Assembly (NCBI GenBank): GCA_036186865.1
Contig: AP025054.1
Span: forward strand, 5,499,060 to 5,563,059
Direction of reading: 5' to 3'
Length of the DNA stretch: 64,000 nucleotides
From: Eustoma russellianum
Lineage: Eukaryota; Streptophyta; Magnoliopsida; Gentianales; Gentianaceae
Shown here: positions 10,711 to 21,127 of the stretch, piece after piece
Layout of the letters: every line of letters begins with the position of its first letter
Position numbering within the stretch: position 1 is the stretch's first letter
Position numbers and translations under genes: made by a program
The notes under the pieces: model-generated
Database searches by the model: none
The model's input: the letters and a program-made list of their open reading frames with translations, nothing else
What the model was told of the DNA's origin: nothing

Positions 10711-10850
10711 TATGCAAGTGCATATAGAGCCGGGGGTCTTACTGGAAGCAAACTTTCTATCCTTTGGATGGAGGTATTGTTTACCTTCCTCTCACCCTCC
10801 CCAGACCCAGCGATAGCTTTTGCGGTCGTTGGGATATACTGGGTATGTGT
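10711..10850 (+). mobile_element. TS-like SINE (family B)
   Basis: Body reads GGTCTTACTGGAAGCAAAC, then CTATCCTTTGGATGGAGG, CTCACCCTCCCCAGACCC, GATAGCTTTTGCGGTCG and ends TGGGATATACTGGGTATG plus GTTGTT. The CCTCCCCAGACCC...TTGGGATATACTGGG...TTGTTG 3' end is like that of TS SINEs known from Solanaceae. At least seven other copies or pieces occur in the window on both strands. Confidence 0.7.
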
Positions 10851-12643
10851 TGTTATTTTAAGGGCTTAGTTTGCTTATCCTTATTTTGTTGTTGGTTCAT
10901 TGATTTTTATTCAAATGGAGGAGTGGATTATGAGCGTAGTAGCGTGGTTTGAACTTTGAACTAGGGGTGATATAGCAAGGAATCCATAGAAGTAACATAG
11001 TTTTGTAGGAAACTGCGTCAAAGACGTTTATACGACTTTTTCTTCCCATAGTAGTCATTTTTATTTATTTTTAACAAATCATAGGACTGTGATTGTAGCG
11101 CTACTTGTGAGACAAGTCTTATTATTTTACTTCTGTTGATTGCAGTCATAATAAAGTTGATGTGTTTAACAGGCGCTGTCTGGCAAATGGTCTTAATGTT
11201 TGGTGTCGATCATATTTGCTCCCATGTAAGTTTTGGTCATTTATTTATTTACTATTTCGTGTTCTCATTGTTACTATTATTACTAGCATTATCATCATTC
11301 TAATCTTTGTAGGGAGGATTACATGGATGAGAGTTGATCCAGTTTATCCTTGAGGAGCCTTTGAGGCTTGACTGCGTAGTCCATTATCAAATTTGCTTTG
11401 GTAAGTTTTAGTCAATCATCCTAAGTTGTAAGTTTCTCGGCTTTCCTACTTCAAGTTTTCCAGTCTTCATGGATATTGTGTTCATGATATTTCACTGATG
11501 ACAATTTAATTTCTAGATCATTGTACTGTAGTTTGGTTAATTTCCAAGCTAACTACTACGGTGTGCTCTTTGTCTACTTCGCCATGGCTATATTCGGGAA
11601 TGTGTTTACTGCTGATGAAATCTAGCCTCTTCCATTTGTTATAGTTTCTACTGATCCTTTTTACCTTCTTTAATATAGATATATGTATATAGACACATAC
11701 ATACACACGTCTATACATGTATGTATATATGCATATACCTATGTATGCTTGTGTAATGGATATTTGTTCTGTGCATGTTTGGGTGCCATTCAATGTTGAC
11801 TTTCTCCAGTGTGCAAGTTTTTTCCTTGATGACAATAAATATTATTGGTCTAGCTTGTGATTCCCATATGTATGTGCACATGTACGGGCATACTGGGTTC
11901 CAAATTTATTTATTTATTTATTTATTTTTTGTAGTTGCTTAGTAATGATTGAGTGGCTTTCTGTTGTTGCAGGTGCAAGTGCTTTGCTGTTACTCGTCCT
12001 TGGAAAGCGATTGGACATTTTTGGAGAGAAGGATGAACCAGTTTGAGTGAATAAAAAACTAACCTAAGTCCTGCAAACGTACAGCTTCCGAAAGCTGCGC
12101 ATGCTTGCTCAGTGAGCAATTGCTGCTCTGATGCACCTGCTCGCTGTACCAAGACTCAGAATCCATAGCAAAATGAGCAAGGTCTATTCCAGCAGATAAA
12201 GGAGGGGTTTATATCTCTAAACTTTTCAAAAGTGAACATCTTGTTCAAAAGACAAGGACTACATGAGCTTCCTTCCGCTTTGTGTTCACTAGTTGACCTG
12301 GCTCCAGGCTGTTGTGCAGTGCAATCAAAGGTGAGTGACCAATACCTTCGTCTGGTGCACTATTTTTAAAATTTTATATCCAGACGTTATTTGACATTGA
12401 AGCAGAAACTGTGCTCTTTTATTTTATTCAAAGAGTATGGTACTATTTTTCTTCATCTTATTTCTTTTTTTGGGCCCAAAAGAGAAGTATCATAGTCGAT
12501 TAATTGCATAGTAACCTTTGTATATGATAGTTCTTTTATGCATTTTGAAGCAAGAGGACTAAATTGTCCCATACCTAGTTAATCTTTCCTTTCTGCCTCT
12601 GCACATGCTTCACTCTGTTGTTCATGGACAAGAGTGAAGGATT
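10851..12643. other. Intergenic, no confident gene
   Basis: Mostly A/T-rich. Simple-sequence patches occur at 11685-11760 (TATG/TACA-rich) and 11911-11928 (TTTA repeats). An exon-like piece begins after a good acceptor (TTGTTGCAG at 11964-11972) and reads SALLLLVLGKRLDIFGEKD to a stop near 12049; another after an acceptor at about 11172 reads AVWQMVLMFGVDH before a GTAAG donor at 11226. These could be remains of a membrane-protein gene, but I cannot assign a family or join them into one frame. Confidence 0.35.
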
Positions 12644-12891
12644 GCATTGATTTTAGGTAATCTGCTGGAATATAAGACCAGGAACTTGAGAAAAAATTTG
12701 CTTATAGTGTCTTGCAACCTTGTATACGTGTGCGGAATACAGTTGCTCAATCTGAAAGGAGGGGAATGCATTGATTTTAGGTAATCTGCTTTAATATAAG
12801 ACCAGGAACTTGAGGAAAAGTTTGCTTATAGGCTCTTGCACCCGTGTATAAGTGTGCGGAATAGAGTTGCTCAATCTGAAAGGGAGGGTGT
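12644..12891. repeat. 124-bp tandem duplication
   Basis: GCATTGATTTTAGGTAATCT begins at 12644 and again at 12768, exactly 124 bases apart. The two copies stay about 90% alike through GTGTGCGGAATA and GTTGCTCAATCTGAAAGG. Only two copies are present. No coding role is visible. Confidence 0.85.
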
Positions 12892-13611
12892 AGTAGGATC
12901 GCGGTTAGAGTATTTGTTCCAGAAGTTGGAAGGCAGATGTGCCCTCATGAAGGCGCTTTCTCTGTGTGCTATAACTGAGAAGAAAATTTCTTTAAGAGAA
13001 AATGACCTTTCCCCCCTTGATGTATATCCATTTTGCCCTTAACCTCCTTATGTTTGGAACCCAGCTTAAGGTACCTTCATCTTTGGACTAAAATGAAACG
13101 GTTTGTTTTTCTGTCTGAACTAACAGAAAATATCAAAAAAGACTACATTGCCTTTACTTACTGTTCATTGTCTACTTCATTAGTGTTATATTGAGAAAGA
13201 AAAGAAAAGAAAAGACCAACAGCTCCATGGCTGCAACACTGTCACCACCCACCCTCTTTCCCTTGAAACCCGCCACCCTCTCTTCCCGTTCCCCTCCTCC
13301 ATTTCTGTCAGCTTCTCCCTCCCTCCCCCGGGCCCAATTCTGCATCATATGCCATTCCCTGGAAACCTCCATTTCCACCCCCAACCACCAATAACCACCA
13401 TCTTCATTCATCGTCATCCATTGCCGCCACTATCTCCTTCAATCTACCCATAAATGCTAACCCAAAACTACGAAATCAGAGATGACTCCCAAAAGATCAG
13501 GCCTGAAAAGACAAGCACAAAAATAAAACACAATTGAATAGAGAAAATGTATACCAAAAAAAAAAAGAACTTTGATGCTGTCCTAAATATTTTGCCATTA
13601 TCCTCCGCAAA
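12892..13611. other. Intergenic; C-rich patch, no gene recognised
   Basis: 13240-13440 is strongly C-rich on the plus strand (CCACCC, CCCTCCC runs), which creates open frames without protein-like content. An A-run lies at 13551-13566. No gene or clear mobile element is recognised. Confidence 0.4.
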
Positions 13612-13857
13612 CAACAACATTATCTCATTACCTTAAAGACTTTCGTCTATGATGAGTAAAGGGGATTGGATGTCCGTAGTCTTACCTATGTGTTGAAAAC
13701 ACACAAAGGTTGTTTCCGGATGTCACATAATGAAAATTGCATCAGATATTGTATCGGGCTACTTCACAATATAAGAAGTGCAACTAATTTAGTGAATTAT
13801 TTTGTTTTATTTCATCATATTCCAAAGTCAAAGAATAGTGTGTCCTTGACTTAATTA
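13612..13857 (-). mobile_element. SINE-like repeat, family C, copy 1
   Basis: Starts with AACAACAACATTATCTCATT (a reversed TTGTTGTTG-type tail), then GGATGTCCGTAGTCTTACC, GTGTTGAAAACACACAAAGG and TTTCCGGATGTCAC, and ends near AGTGTGTCCTTGACTT. The copy at 32975-33217 shares the full length and one at 30838-30965 shares the first half. The tail at the left suggests minus-strand orientation. Confidence 0.6.
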
Positions 13858-14270
13858 GAAATGGAAACTTAATTGCCATTGTCCTCCATTCACGGAAAAT
13901 CAGCCCACTAATCATTCATTAGATCAAACTTTTAATCAAGGTGGTGTAGAGGGTAGTGACAGGTAGGAGGTGGCTGGACAGCGGTGATGGTGATGGTGAA
14001 CGAGCTAATGGGATGAAGATGACAATGAAGATCGTGTCCTCACTATTAATTATGACAGAACCAACTTACGAGGGTGGATAAAAGGGCGGGAAAGGCCATG
14101 GCAGAATGCTACTGGACTGAGGGAGGTGGTGGGGGACTGGGGGTGGTTGTAGTTGGGCTTTAGAAGTAGAAGATGAGGATCTGAAGGTGGAGAGACTAGT
14201 GGCATGGGGGCAGTTGGTAGGAGGGGAAGAGCCCGGGGATGGAGGGGGCTAGAGGTGGCAGGGAAGGGAG
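13858..14270. other. Intergenic; G-rich patch, no gene recognised
   Basis: 13940-14270 is G-rich with many GGTGGTG, GGGGG and GATGATG-like strings. The open frames there look like by-products of base composition. Confidence 0.4.
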
Positions 14271-14403
14271 TAGGGCTGTTGAACGAATCAAACAGTTTGC
14301 AAACTGTTCGAGTTTGGTTTGTGGTCGTTTCGTATTCGTTCGGTAATTATTTGTTAACGAGTGAAATTCAAAACATGTATTTGGGTTCGTTTAGTTAAAC
14401 GGC
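14271..14403 (+). mobile_element. hAT MITE fragment (GTTCG/CGAAC-rich family)
   Basis: Begins TAGGGCTGTTGAACGAATC and continues with TTCGAGTTTGGTT, TCGTATTCGTTCGG and GGGTTCGTTTAGTTAAACG, the sub-terminal pattern shared with the elements at 30076, 32120, 47990, 48316 and 63853 and with the large hAT at 43720. Only one end is seen, so it is truncated. Confidence 0.6.
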
Positions 14404-14815
14404 CTAAGAAGTTTACAACTCCATTTTGCCTTATAAATTAGGCATAACCTACTACTATATTACAAATAACTATCATTCTGTATATGAAATTTGGCGTGAA
14501 AAAAAAGGACTTGGACTTCTTGTTACAATACCCAATTTCATGTACGGATTCGTGAAAGTAAACGTATTTGGTAGAGGTGCATTTCCTTTGTCAAATGCAA
14601 GGTTTGACCCTTATTTCGTTTCTTTTTTTGGTAACAAGTTGGCTTAAATCTGTGGATTGATGGAGAAATATGTATACTACAGCTGCTTGGAATTTGGATA
14701 AGGAAAGAGCTGACTATCTGTTACGGATTTTGTCAATATGTGAATTAAATACGCTTGGGATTTGAACAAGCAGAGAGCTATACTTGTGTTACATGCCTAG
14801 ACATAACTTTACAAT

Positions 14816-14817
<2 letters not shown>
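14404..14817. other. Intergenic, no gene recognised
   Basis: A/T-rich sequence with one unassignable open frame at 14426-14647. Confidence 0.35.

Positions 14818-14891
<74 letters not shown>
14818..14891. repeat. (TA)n microsatellite, about 36 units
   Basis: Uninterrupted alternating TA. It can fold into a hairpin and is likely to be length-variable. Confidence 0.97.
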
Positions 14892-14892
<1 letters not shown>

Positions 14893-15066
14893 GCTTATTC
14901 TTAATAACCTTATTATTTGATTGGTTGCCTCCTGATCAGCGAGCTTGGTCCACCTACCATTCGATTGTTCAAAACTTCAAACTCAGCCCAAGGAAATAAT
15001 TGTAATTTAAGCATGGAGTTTTTTTGGAGGTGGTTTGTATTTTACCTTTTTCGTTAGTGCATAAAA

Positions 15067-15232
15067 GGGAGGGCGGGCCTTGGAGCAACTGGTAAGGTTG
15101 CTGATTTGTGACTTAGTTCGAGCACAAACTCTTGCACAAAGGGGGTAAGGCTGCGTACATCAGATCACGAAGCGATCTGGCCCTCTCCGGACTCTGCGCA
15201 AACGCGGGAGCCTAGTGCACCGGGAACGCCCA
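15067..15232 (+). mobile_element. Au-like SINE (family A) with exact 13-bp TSD
   Basis: 166 bp: head GAGGGCGGGCCTTGGAGC, A-box-like AACTGGTAAGGTTGC, tRNA-related middle GGGGGTAAGGCTGCGTAC, AGATCACGAAGCGATCTGG, CTCTGCGCAAACGCGGGAGC and end AGTGCACCGGGAACGCCC. It is flanked by identical 13-bp copies of TTAGTGCATAAAA (15054-15066 and 15233-15245). This is the best-preserved family member here and defines both ends of the element. Confidence 0.85.
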
Positions 15233-15464
15233 TTAGTGCATAAAACACCCTCTGTGTCTGAGTTTTGTAGTTTGAATCTGCAGTTATGTTCGTTTTAGTC
15301 TGTGAACTCTTTGTTTTATTTGAATGTCTATTTGCATAAATATAAATACTGTAACAGGATAAGAACTGAAAGGAAAGAATGTAGCGAGAGTTTTAGAATG
15401 CAATGGTGGAGTAGAAGCTTAAGTTCAGAATGGCTTTGATTACTTCTTCACTCATTTCTTAGAC

Positions 15465-15605
15465 AGCCATATCCAGTATATTCCAACAACAACAAAAACT
15501 ATCTCTAAGGTCTGAAAAGAATGAGAGTCAGTCAAACAATACCTTTATAACAAAGGATAGAGTCAAACAATACCTTTATAACAAAGGATAGAGAGATTGA
15601 TTCCA
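15465..15605 (-). mobile_element. TS-like SINE (family B), reverse, with internal duplication
   Basis: Reverse complement of family B: ATATCCAGTATATTCCAACAAC, then CTCTAAGGTCTGAAAAG, GAGAGTCAGTCAAACAATACC and TATAACAAAGGATAGAG. The GTCAAACAATACCTTTATAA block is repeated in tandem at about 15532 and 15560. Confidence 0.65.
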
Positions 15606-16411
15606 GTGAAACTCCAGACAAACAATACCTTCATAACTCATTTGATGGTCTTCTAAATACGTCAAAATATGAAGGCTGATTATCGTAATAGCAAGCAGGG
15701 CATAAGAAAACATATGCTTGACAACTAAGCATGCATGTAGGTTCCTTAGACTGATACTCAATAAGTCCGGTTTGGTTCGATGGACTAATTTGAAAGCTCA
15801 ACTGCAGCTTAAACTTATGTATGATGTACATTTTGAGCTTTAATTTGAGCATGGCTGTACTATATTTCTAGGCTGGCGTAGAAATCCCAGTTTGAACATG
15901 TGCTTATGTACCTAGCTTCTTCCCCTATCTCAGCTTCAAAATAGTCTGGTAATTTTGCAGCAGAGTTTCATATCTGTTCCTCTTGTCATACAGAACGCGT
16001 GATGTCATTGTCGAGATCAGAAAGAACACATGATGTCACTGTCGAGATAAGAAAGAACGTGATGTCATTGTCGAGATCAGAAGCAGGCTTAACTGTGTTG
16101 TTTGGTCTTCATGGAGCCTACATGAGCTATTTCACTCAACTTGGGAATGAATCGACTAAATTATAGCAATAAGCCTACCCACTTCAGGAAAAACGTATTT
16201 TAGTCCCCCCCCCCCCCCCCCCAAAAAAAAAAAAAAAAACCAAAAAAAAAACTTGGACTTGTAAGTCTTTTTAAATATGTCTGAATGAGCTAGGTGAGTG
16301 CTCACATTATTGTCTTTTATTTTTCAGTCTTAGCATGGCATTGTCAACTGATCACTGTGCTGGAAATCAGCCCATGTGATGTTCTTTTCTAATATTTGTT
16401 AGTTTATCTAT
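15606..16411. other. Intergenic, no gene recognised
   Basis: Contains a short tandem set near 15990-16082 (GTGATGTCATTGTCGAGATC type, three copies of about 35 bp) and an extreme C-run followed by A-runs at 16206-16250. No gene is seen. Confidence 0.45.
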
Positions 16412-16455
16412 TGATGTCGTTGGGATATACTGATTATGCTTGTTGTTGTTGGTTC
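16412..16455 (+). mobile_element. TS-like SINE 3' tail fragment (family B)
   Basis: TGATGTCGTTGGGATATACTG followed by ATTATGCTTGTTGTTGTTGG matches the 3' end of family B (compare 59755-59792). The body is missing. Confidence 0.5.
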
Positions 16456-17264
16456 ATCTGTGGTCGTTAAGGTATAGGGATCATATATGCTGAATCACAG
16501 GAATGTATTATGTTTGAAGTATTACATTAGACAAATTATAGCATGTGTTTTAATTCATGTTAATTTGTTTTAACTTCATTGATTACCGACCGACGATAGA
16601 GTTTTGAATAATTGTTAAAAGATGATAGATGTAATGTTTGTAAAGATAACTTCACTATTGTAATAAAAAAACATTCTTATTCTATACTTTTGTGGAGAGT
16701 TGAAAACTCCCGAGTGTGGAATGACTGGCATGAAAATGATTTTTATGGATTGTATCTGGCCAAATTGAGTTATTTAGTTGTTGGGTCAGTTTGCATTGAG
16801 TTGCGTCGTCTGGTAAAAAAAATCTTATCTATCTAGGAGTCTATTGAGTTTTTGATTTACATCTTCAATGAAGATCTTTAAAGTTGAGACGGTAGGAATC
16901 CACGGATAAACGCCTCCATCAGCTTAGCTTCTTGCTGGTGCAAAATAGTCGTATTTTTCCCCAAATAATTAAATGAACAATACCTAGTGGAAGGATTTTG
17001 ATTGGTTACTATAGGTATATAATACATTTCAGTTCTAAAAGATTAACTAGTAACACTTATAAGACTTTAACACCCTGTCTCACATTAAAAAAATAAATCA
17101 TAGTATTAAAGTTTAACAAAGACAAAATCTAAAAGATTAACATAACTTATTGTTTGACATATAACAACATCATCGTGTCGTCCTCAGATTGTTAGACGTT
17201 ACAGAGACCGTGGTAAAATTTGACGAGTCTATCATCCACAACTTGTGTCGTAGTTAGAAAGTCC
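16456..17264. other. Intergenic, no gene recognised
   Basis: A 74-codon frame at 16612-16836 (starting MLKDDRCNVCKDN) is not recognisable. The remainder is A/T-rich. Confidence 0.35.
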
Positions 17265-18264
17265 CATGTGCCTAGAGGCAGAGCCAGAAGTTCCTTCTTG
17301 GGAGGCACTGATAGGCTTTGCCAAAGGAATACCACCGGCCACCGTTTTAGATCGGGAAAACCGACAAAATCTTCTAGACATATTTTTGTATTATAACATA
17401 AAATACGTAAAAGAAAACACATCTACCAACTAATGTACAAAAAAAGTATACAACAAACAATATGCGAATCATAATTATTAAATGAATATAGTAATATACA
17501 TCAATACATACCTTTTATTTGCCTATTGTAGGACGAGAATGAGTTACCAAAGGACGCAAAAAGGTTCTTCAAGATGACATTGGTTGAAATCGTTGCATAA
17601 TATCTTCATCTTAAATGGTGCTAAAAATTTCATGCTCAAAGTAACACAATAAACAATCCGATAATACGTCATCCCCCAACCGGTTGCGTAGATCAGTCTT
17701 GACAATATTCATTGCATAAAAAGTTCTTTCAACATTAGCCGTTCCAACGGGTAAGATCAATGCTAACTCGATAAGTCGATATACTAAAGGAAAGTAATTG
17801 TGATAATTTTTCTCCACCATCTTCTTTGCAGGATCTCCAAGATTATTTATATTAGAGAATACTTCATTTGATTTCATATCGACAATGTAATTGTCAAATT
17901 GATGGTCAAGCTCCATTTGTTCCAAAGAAGTGAAGTCATCTGGATATAACTCAGCAAGATGCAACAATTGACCATGATCAAAGTTTGCAAAAGAATTTGA
18001 AGGATCAAGACACATTACACATCTAAGTAAATCCGTGCTTGCTCTGTGAAGTGTTTATCCATTTCCATAAAAATAATGTCAATCACTTAAGAATTTATAT
18101 GCATAAAAATTAATTGCGATATAGACAAATTAATCATCAATGTCATATGTATCAACACAATAAAGATAAATTAAGTATCTTTATGAAGATTTCTGCACGA
18201 AAATGATGAAAGTATGCCATCGGTTCACCACCTTTACGCTTTTTTCTAGACGACCAATGACAAC

Positions 18265-19085
18265 TAGGGGTGTACATGGTCCGGTTCGGCCGGTTTTTGA
18301 GAATCTTACGGACCAAACCGTTTGTTACGGTTTGGAAAATAGAAAAACCGAAAACCGGACCAAACCAGTCAACAAACCGTTTGACCGGTCCGGTCTAGTC
18401 CGGTTTGTTTCGGTTTTTTCCGGTTTTATTCACCTGAGGCATTGATAACGTTGATTAAAAAAGTCAAAATTCATAATCAAAATTGAGGACAAGTTTTCTT
18501 CCTGATAGGATTTTTTCAAACTAAAAATGAAACTATACTCCCTTAGTAGAATACTACTATACCTTAATTTATCATATAATATTATTATAACTTAATTTAT
18601 CATGTCTTGGCAATAAACTCATATTATAATAAATTACACAAAGTACCTGACCCTCAACAAAAGGATGGATTATGTATAGAGTAGTTTAATCGAAAAATCA
18701 TCCAAGTATCCTTAATACTCAATCATGTAATCACATTATTTGCATACAAAATAATCATCCAAGTAACAAAATTTCAATTCTTTCATACTTTTACGGGATG
18801 ATAAACAATGTGTGGAAATAATTATACATTAAGAATTACTAAAAATCAAAGAAGTAATTAAACGAGGATAAATAAATCAAAGCAAAAAAACTAATATTTT
18901 CTTAGGTATAACCAGACAAATCCACTATGTACCAACCTTTGTTCACCAAAAAATGATTAATCAACTGAGTTTTTCCTTCCCAAGTCATAAACATCCAATA
19001 CAAAACAAACTCACAAACAATATAAACAAATAACTAAAATACTACTATAATGTATAAAATATAATTAAATATGTAATGTATAATC

Positions 19086-19135
<50 letters not shown>

Positions 19136-19313
19136 CCGGTATGGTCCGGTTTATACGGTTTGAAATTCATAAAACCGGAAACCGGACCAAATAAAACAGT
19201 CCGGTTTTTAGCATTTATTAAACCGACCATAAAACCATGGTCCGGTTTTTTACGGTTTGGTTTGGCCGGTTTGGTACGGTTCGGCCGGTTTTTAAAAAGC
19301 ATGTACACCCCTA
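18265..19313. mobile_element. Non-autonomous hAT element nested in the hAT pseudogene, exact TSD
   Basis: 1049 bp with inverted ends TAGGGGTGTACATG and CATGTACACCCCTA. Sub-terminal regions rich in CCGGTTCGGCCGG, AACCGG and CGGTTTGG mirror each other over about 170 bp. It is flanked by perfect 8-bp duplications ATGACAAC (18257-18264 and 19314-19321). The centre is A/T-rich, with a (TA)n tract at 19088-19135 and no transposase. The insertion lies in coding sequence of the host transposase. Confidence 0.93.
19088..19135. repeat. (TA)n microsatellite inside the nested hAT element
   Basis: About 23 uninterrupted TA units next to the right sub-terminal repeat of the nested element. Confidence 0.95.
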
Positions 19314-19839
19314 ATGACAACATCCTCCTTATTAGGCACATCAATTTCATGTATTTCACAAAATTCAAAGACTTCTTTCAACAAATTATCCCAACCAACC
19401 TCTCTATATTCTTGTAAGCTCCTTTTTACCCCTGTTGATCATATTAAGAGCACACCCTATGTTTTGATCCCTCACTTGTAGAATCTTAGAAAGTGTACTT
19501 GTCATTCCTAAAATTTTCAACATAAACTTTCCAACAAATACAAACTCAAAAGAGTTCATCTTATCAATCAAATCCGACGTAGTATTTTGGATATCTGATT
19601 TCTTGCCATCCTCGTATTTTGATAAGTTTTAAACACATTTTAATCACTTAGCAGAGAATTACCAAACGCTAAACACTATGTGACCACGTAATAGAGAGTT
19701 AGTGTTCTGTCAAGTAGGGGCACACTTTGAACTGAATGGCTAAAAATACACATACACTTACCTATCTATATAATTTTTTTCGTCGATGTTGGGGGCACGT
19801 GCCTCCCACTCCCCCCTTCCCTCCGCCCCTGCATGTGCT

Positions 19840-20236
19840 TTTAATATTGGCACATACACATTATATAGTGTGCATGAGATGCGTTCCATCTCATGACTTG
19901 TGACACAACATAACATGCACATTCTCCATGGGTTCTAAGCAATTCCGCGTACAGCTTACACACCATCATTAAATTCTTGTGGCTTTCACATATGACATGC
20001 TGTCCCATGCTATTTCCCATGCTATACCTAATATTTACAACTTTAAATTTAGCTTATTTTAGTCACATAGAATCAGTTATTGTTCTTATAAGTAGTTAAT
20101 TAGTAATGATATTTGACATTGTAAAAACAAGATTCAAGAGTTTGGTATGATAGATTGCGAACTTTCTCATCGTAAATAATTATAGGAGAGAAACCATAGA
20201 CAACACCCTATTTCTGAAAAGAAAAGGGTATGCAAA
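19840..20236. other. Intergenic, no gene recognised
   Basis: A/T-rich DNA without recognisable features. Confidence 0.4.
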
Positions 20237-20420
20237 GGAGGACGGGACTTAGAACAACTGATAAGGTTGCTGCTTTATGACATTGAGATTATGGGTTCAA
20301 ACTGCGGACACAACATCTTACACAAAGTGTAGGGTAAACTGCGTACACCAGATCGTAAAACGATCCGAGCTCTCTCAGACCCTGCACAAACGCGAAAGAC
20401 TAGTGCATCGAAAACGCCTT
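20237..20420 (+). mobile_element. Au-like SINE (family A), diverged
   Basis: GAGGACGGGACTTAGAACAAC, TGATAAGGTTGCTGC, B-box-like GGGTTCAAAC, GTGTAGGGTAAACTGCGTAC, AGATCGTAAAACGATCCG, CCTGCACAAACGCG and GCATCGAAAACGCC follow family A in order with about 20% change. Confidence 0.7.
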
Positions 20421-20544
20421 TTGATAGCTGACATTGTAAGAGTAAGACATGTAGGATGAGAGTATGCTATTTTCTAAGTTTGATTATTCTCCTTGACATC
20501 CTAATTATCTTCGCTATTGTCACGACCTATTGTTAACTTTATAA

Positions 20545-20655
20545 ACAACAACACATATCCAGTATATCCTAACAACAATAAAAGATATTGCTAGGATTTG
20601 AAAAGGATGAGAGACAGTCAAATAATACCTTTAGCTCAAAGGATAGATAGTTATT
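20545..20655 (-). mobile_element. TS-like SINE (family B), reverse, partial
   Basis: ATCCAGTATATCCTAACAAC, then TTGCTAGGATTTG, GATGAGAGACAGTCAAATAA and TACCTTTAGCTCAAAGGATAG: reverse complement of family B. Confidence 0.6.
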
Positions 20656-21117
20656 GTTAACTTTATAAAGGTATTCAAATTAGAATAACACGTAGGGATA
20701 GCTTCAGGTCCCACTTCTAAGAGACATATAACTTGTATGATTTTATGTGATCTTCCCTCAGGTGCATTGAATGTGAACTCTCATTCAGAATATCCCAAAA
20801 TTGTATATTTTAATGGTTGTTATTTAGAAACAAAAATTAATAAGAACATACAAAACGTATAATCTCACGGCAAACATAAAAGAAAGTAAGAACTCGCATT
20901 TAATTTAAAAACAAAAATTAGAAAAACATGTGGGTTTGGTTTGTCTTTTGACTCGTCTTCGAGAACCTTTACTATCTAAACAAAACATGTTTTCAAATTT
21001 TTCATCAAACCATATAATTTTTTTTCTCCAAAAAACAAAATGATTCGTCAATATTTGCATTTTTGACGAGTTTATGAGGGGAAAAAAAGGTGATTGTCCA
21101 ATAATATAGTATAGGCA
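20656..21117. other. Intergenic, no gene recognised
   Basis: A/T-rich sequence between SINE and MULE-type element, with no recognisable feature. Confidence 0.4.
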
Positions 21118-21127
21118 TTCAACAAAA

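Larger units (their letters stand above)
17611..19640 (-). pseudogene. hAT transposase C-terminal pseudogene (DUF4371/ZMYM1-like)
   Basis: Minus strand. 19640-19314 reads VRKFMLKILGMTSTLSKIL, QNIGCALNMI, then EYREVGWDNLLKEVFEFCE and EIDVPNKED, the region before the C-terminal domain. The frame is then split by the inserted element. From about 18255 it resumes, passes an intron-like gap (18080-18200), reads IFMEMDKHFTEQA, and from 18015 to 17611 gives an intact hAT dimerisation domain: LAELYPDDFTSLE, KMVEKNYHNYFPLVYRLIE, LILPVGTANVERTF (equivalent of the conserved A-S-ER-FS motif) and LRNRLGDDVLSDCL. The N-terminal BED/TTF finger and most catalytic residues are absent, so it is inactive. Confidence 0.85.
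17273..19831 (-). mobile_element. Deletion derivative of a hAT transposon (ZMYM1/TTF-type), interrupted by another hAT
   Basis: Terminal inverted repeats read TAGAGGCAGAGCC at 17273 and, from the other end, CAGGGGCGGAG at 19831. Flanking 8-bp target-site copies are CATGTGCC (17265-17272) and CATGTGCT (19832-19839), 7 of 8 identical. Inside are C-terminal parts of a hAT transposase on the minus strand. Removing the nested element (18265-19313 plus one TSD) leaves about 1.5 kb, so most of the transposase was already lost. Confidence 0.85.

Noticed and set aside
12181..12340. Methyltransferase-like (FtsJ) exon
   Set aside because: A short VDLAPG-like string before a possible GTGAGT donor is too weak and does not continue in frame.
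14204..14398. 64-codon ORF in G-rich DNA
   Set aside because: Composition-driven and runs into a hAT MITE fragment.
16206..16252. Assembly gap or functional homopolymer
   Set aside because: The C-run followed by A-runs may be slippage or sequencing artefact; no function can be supported.
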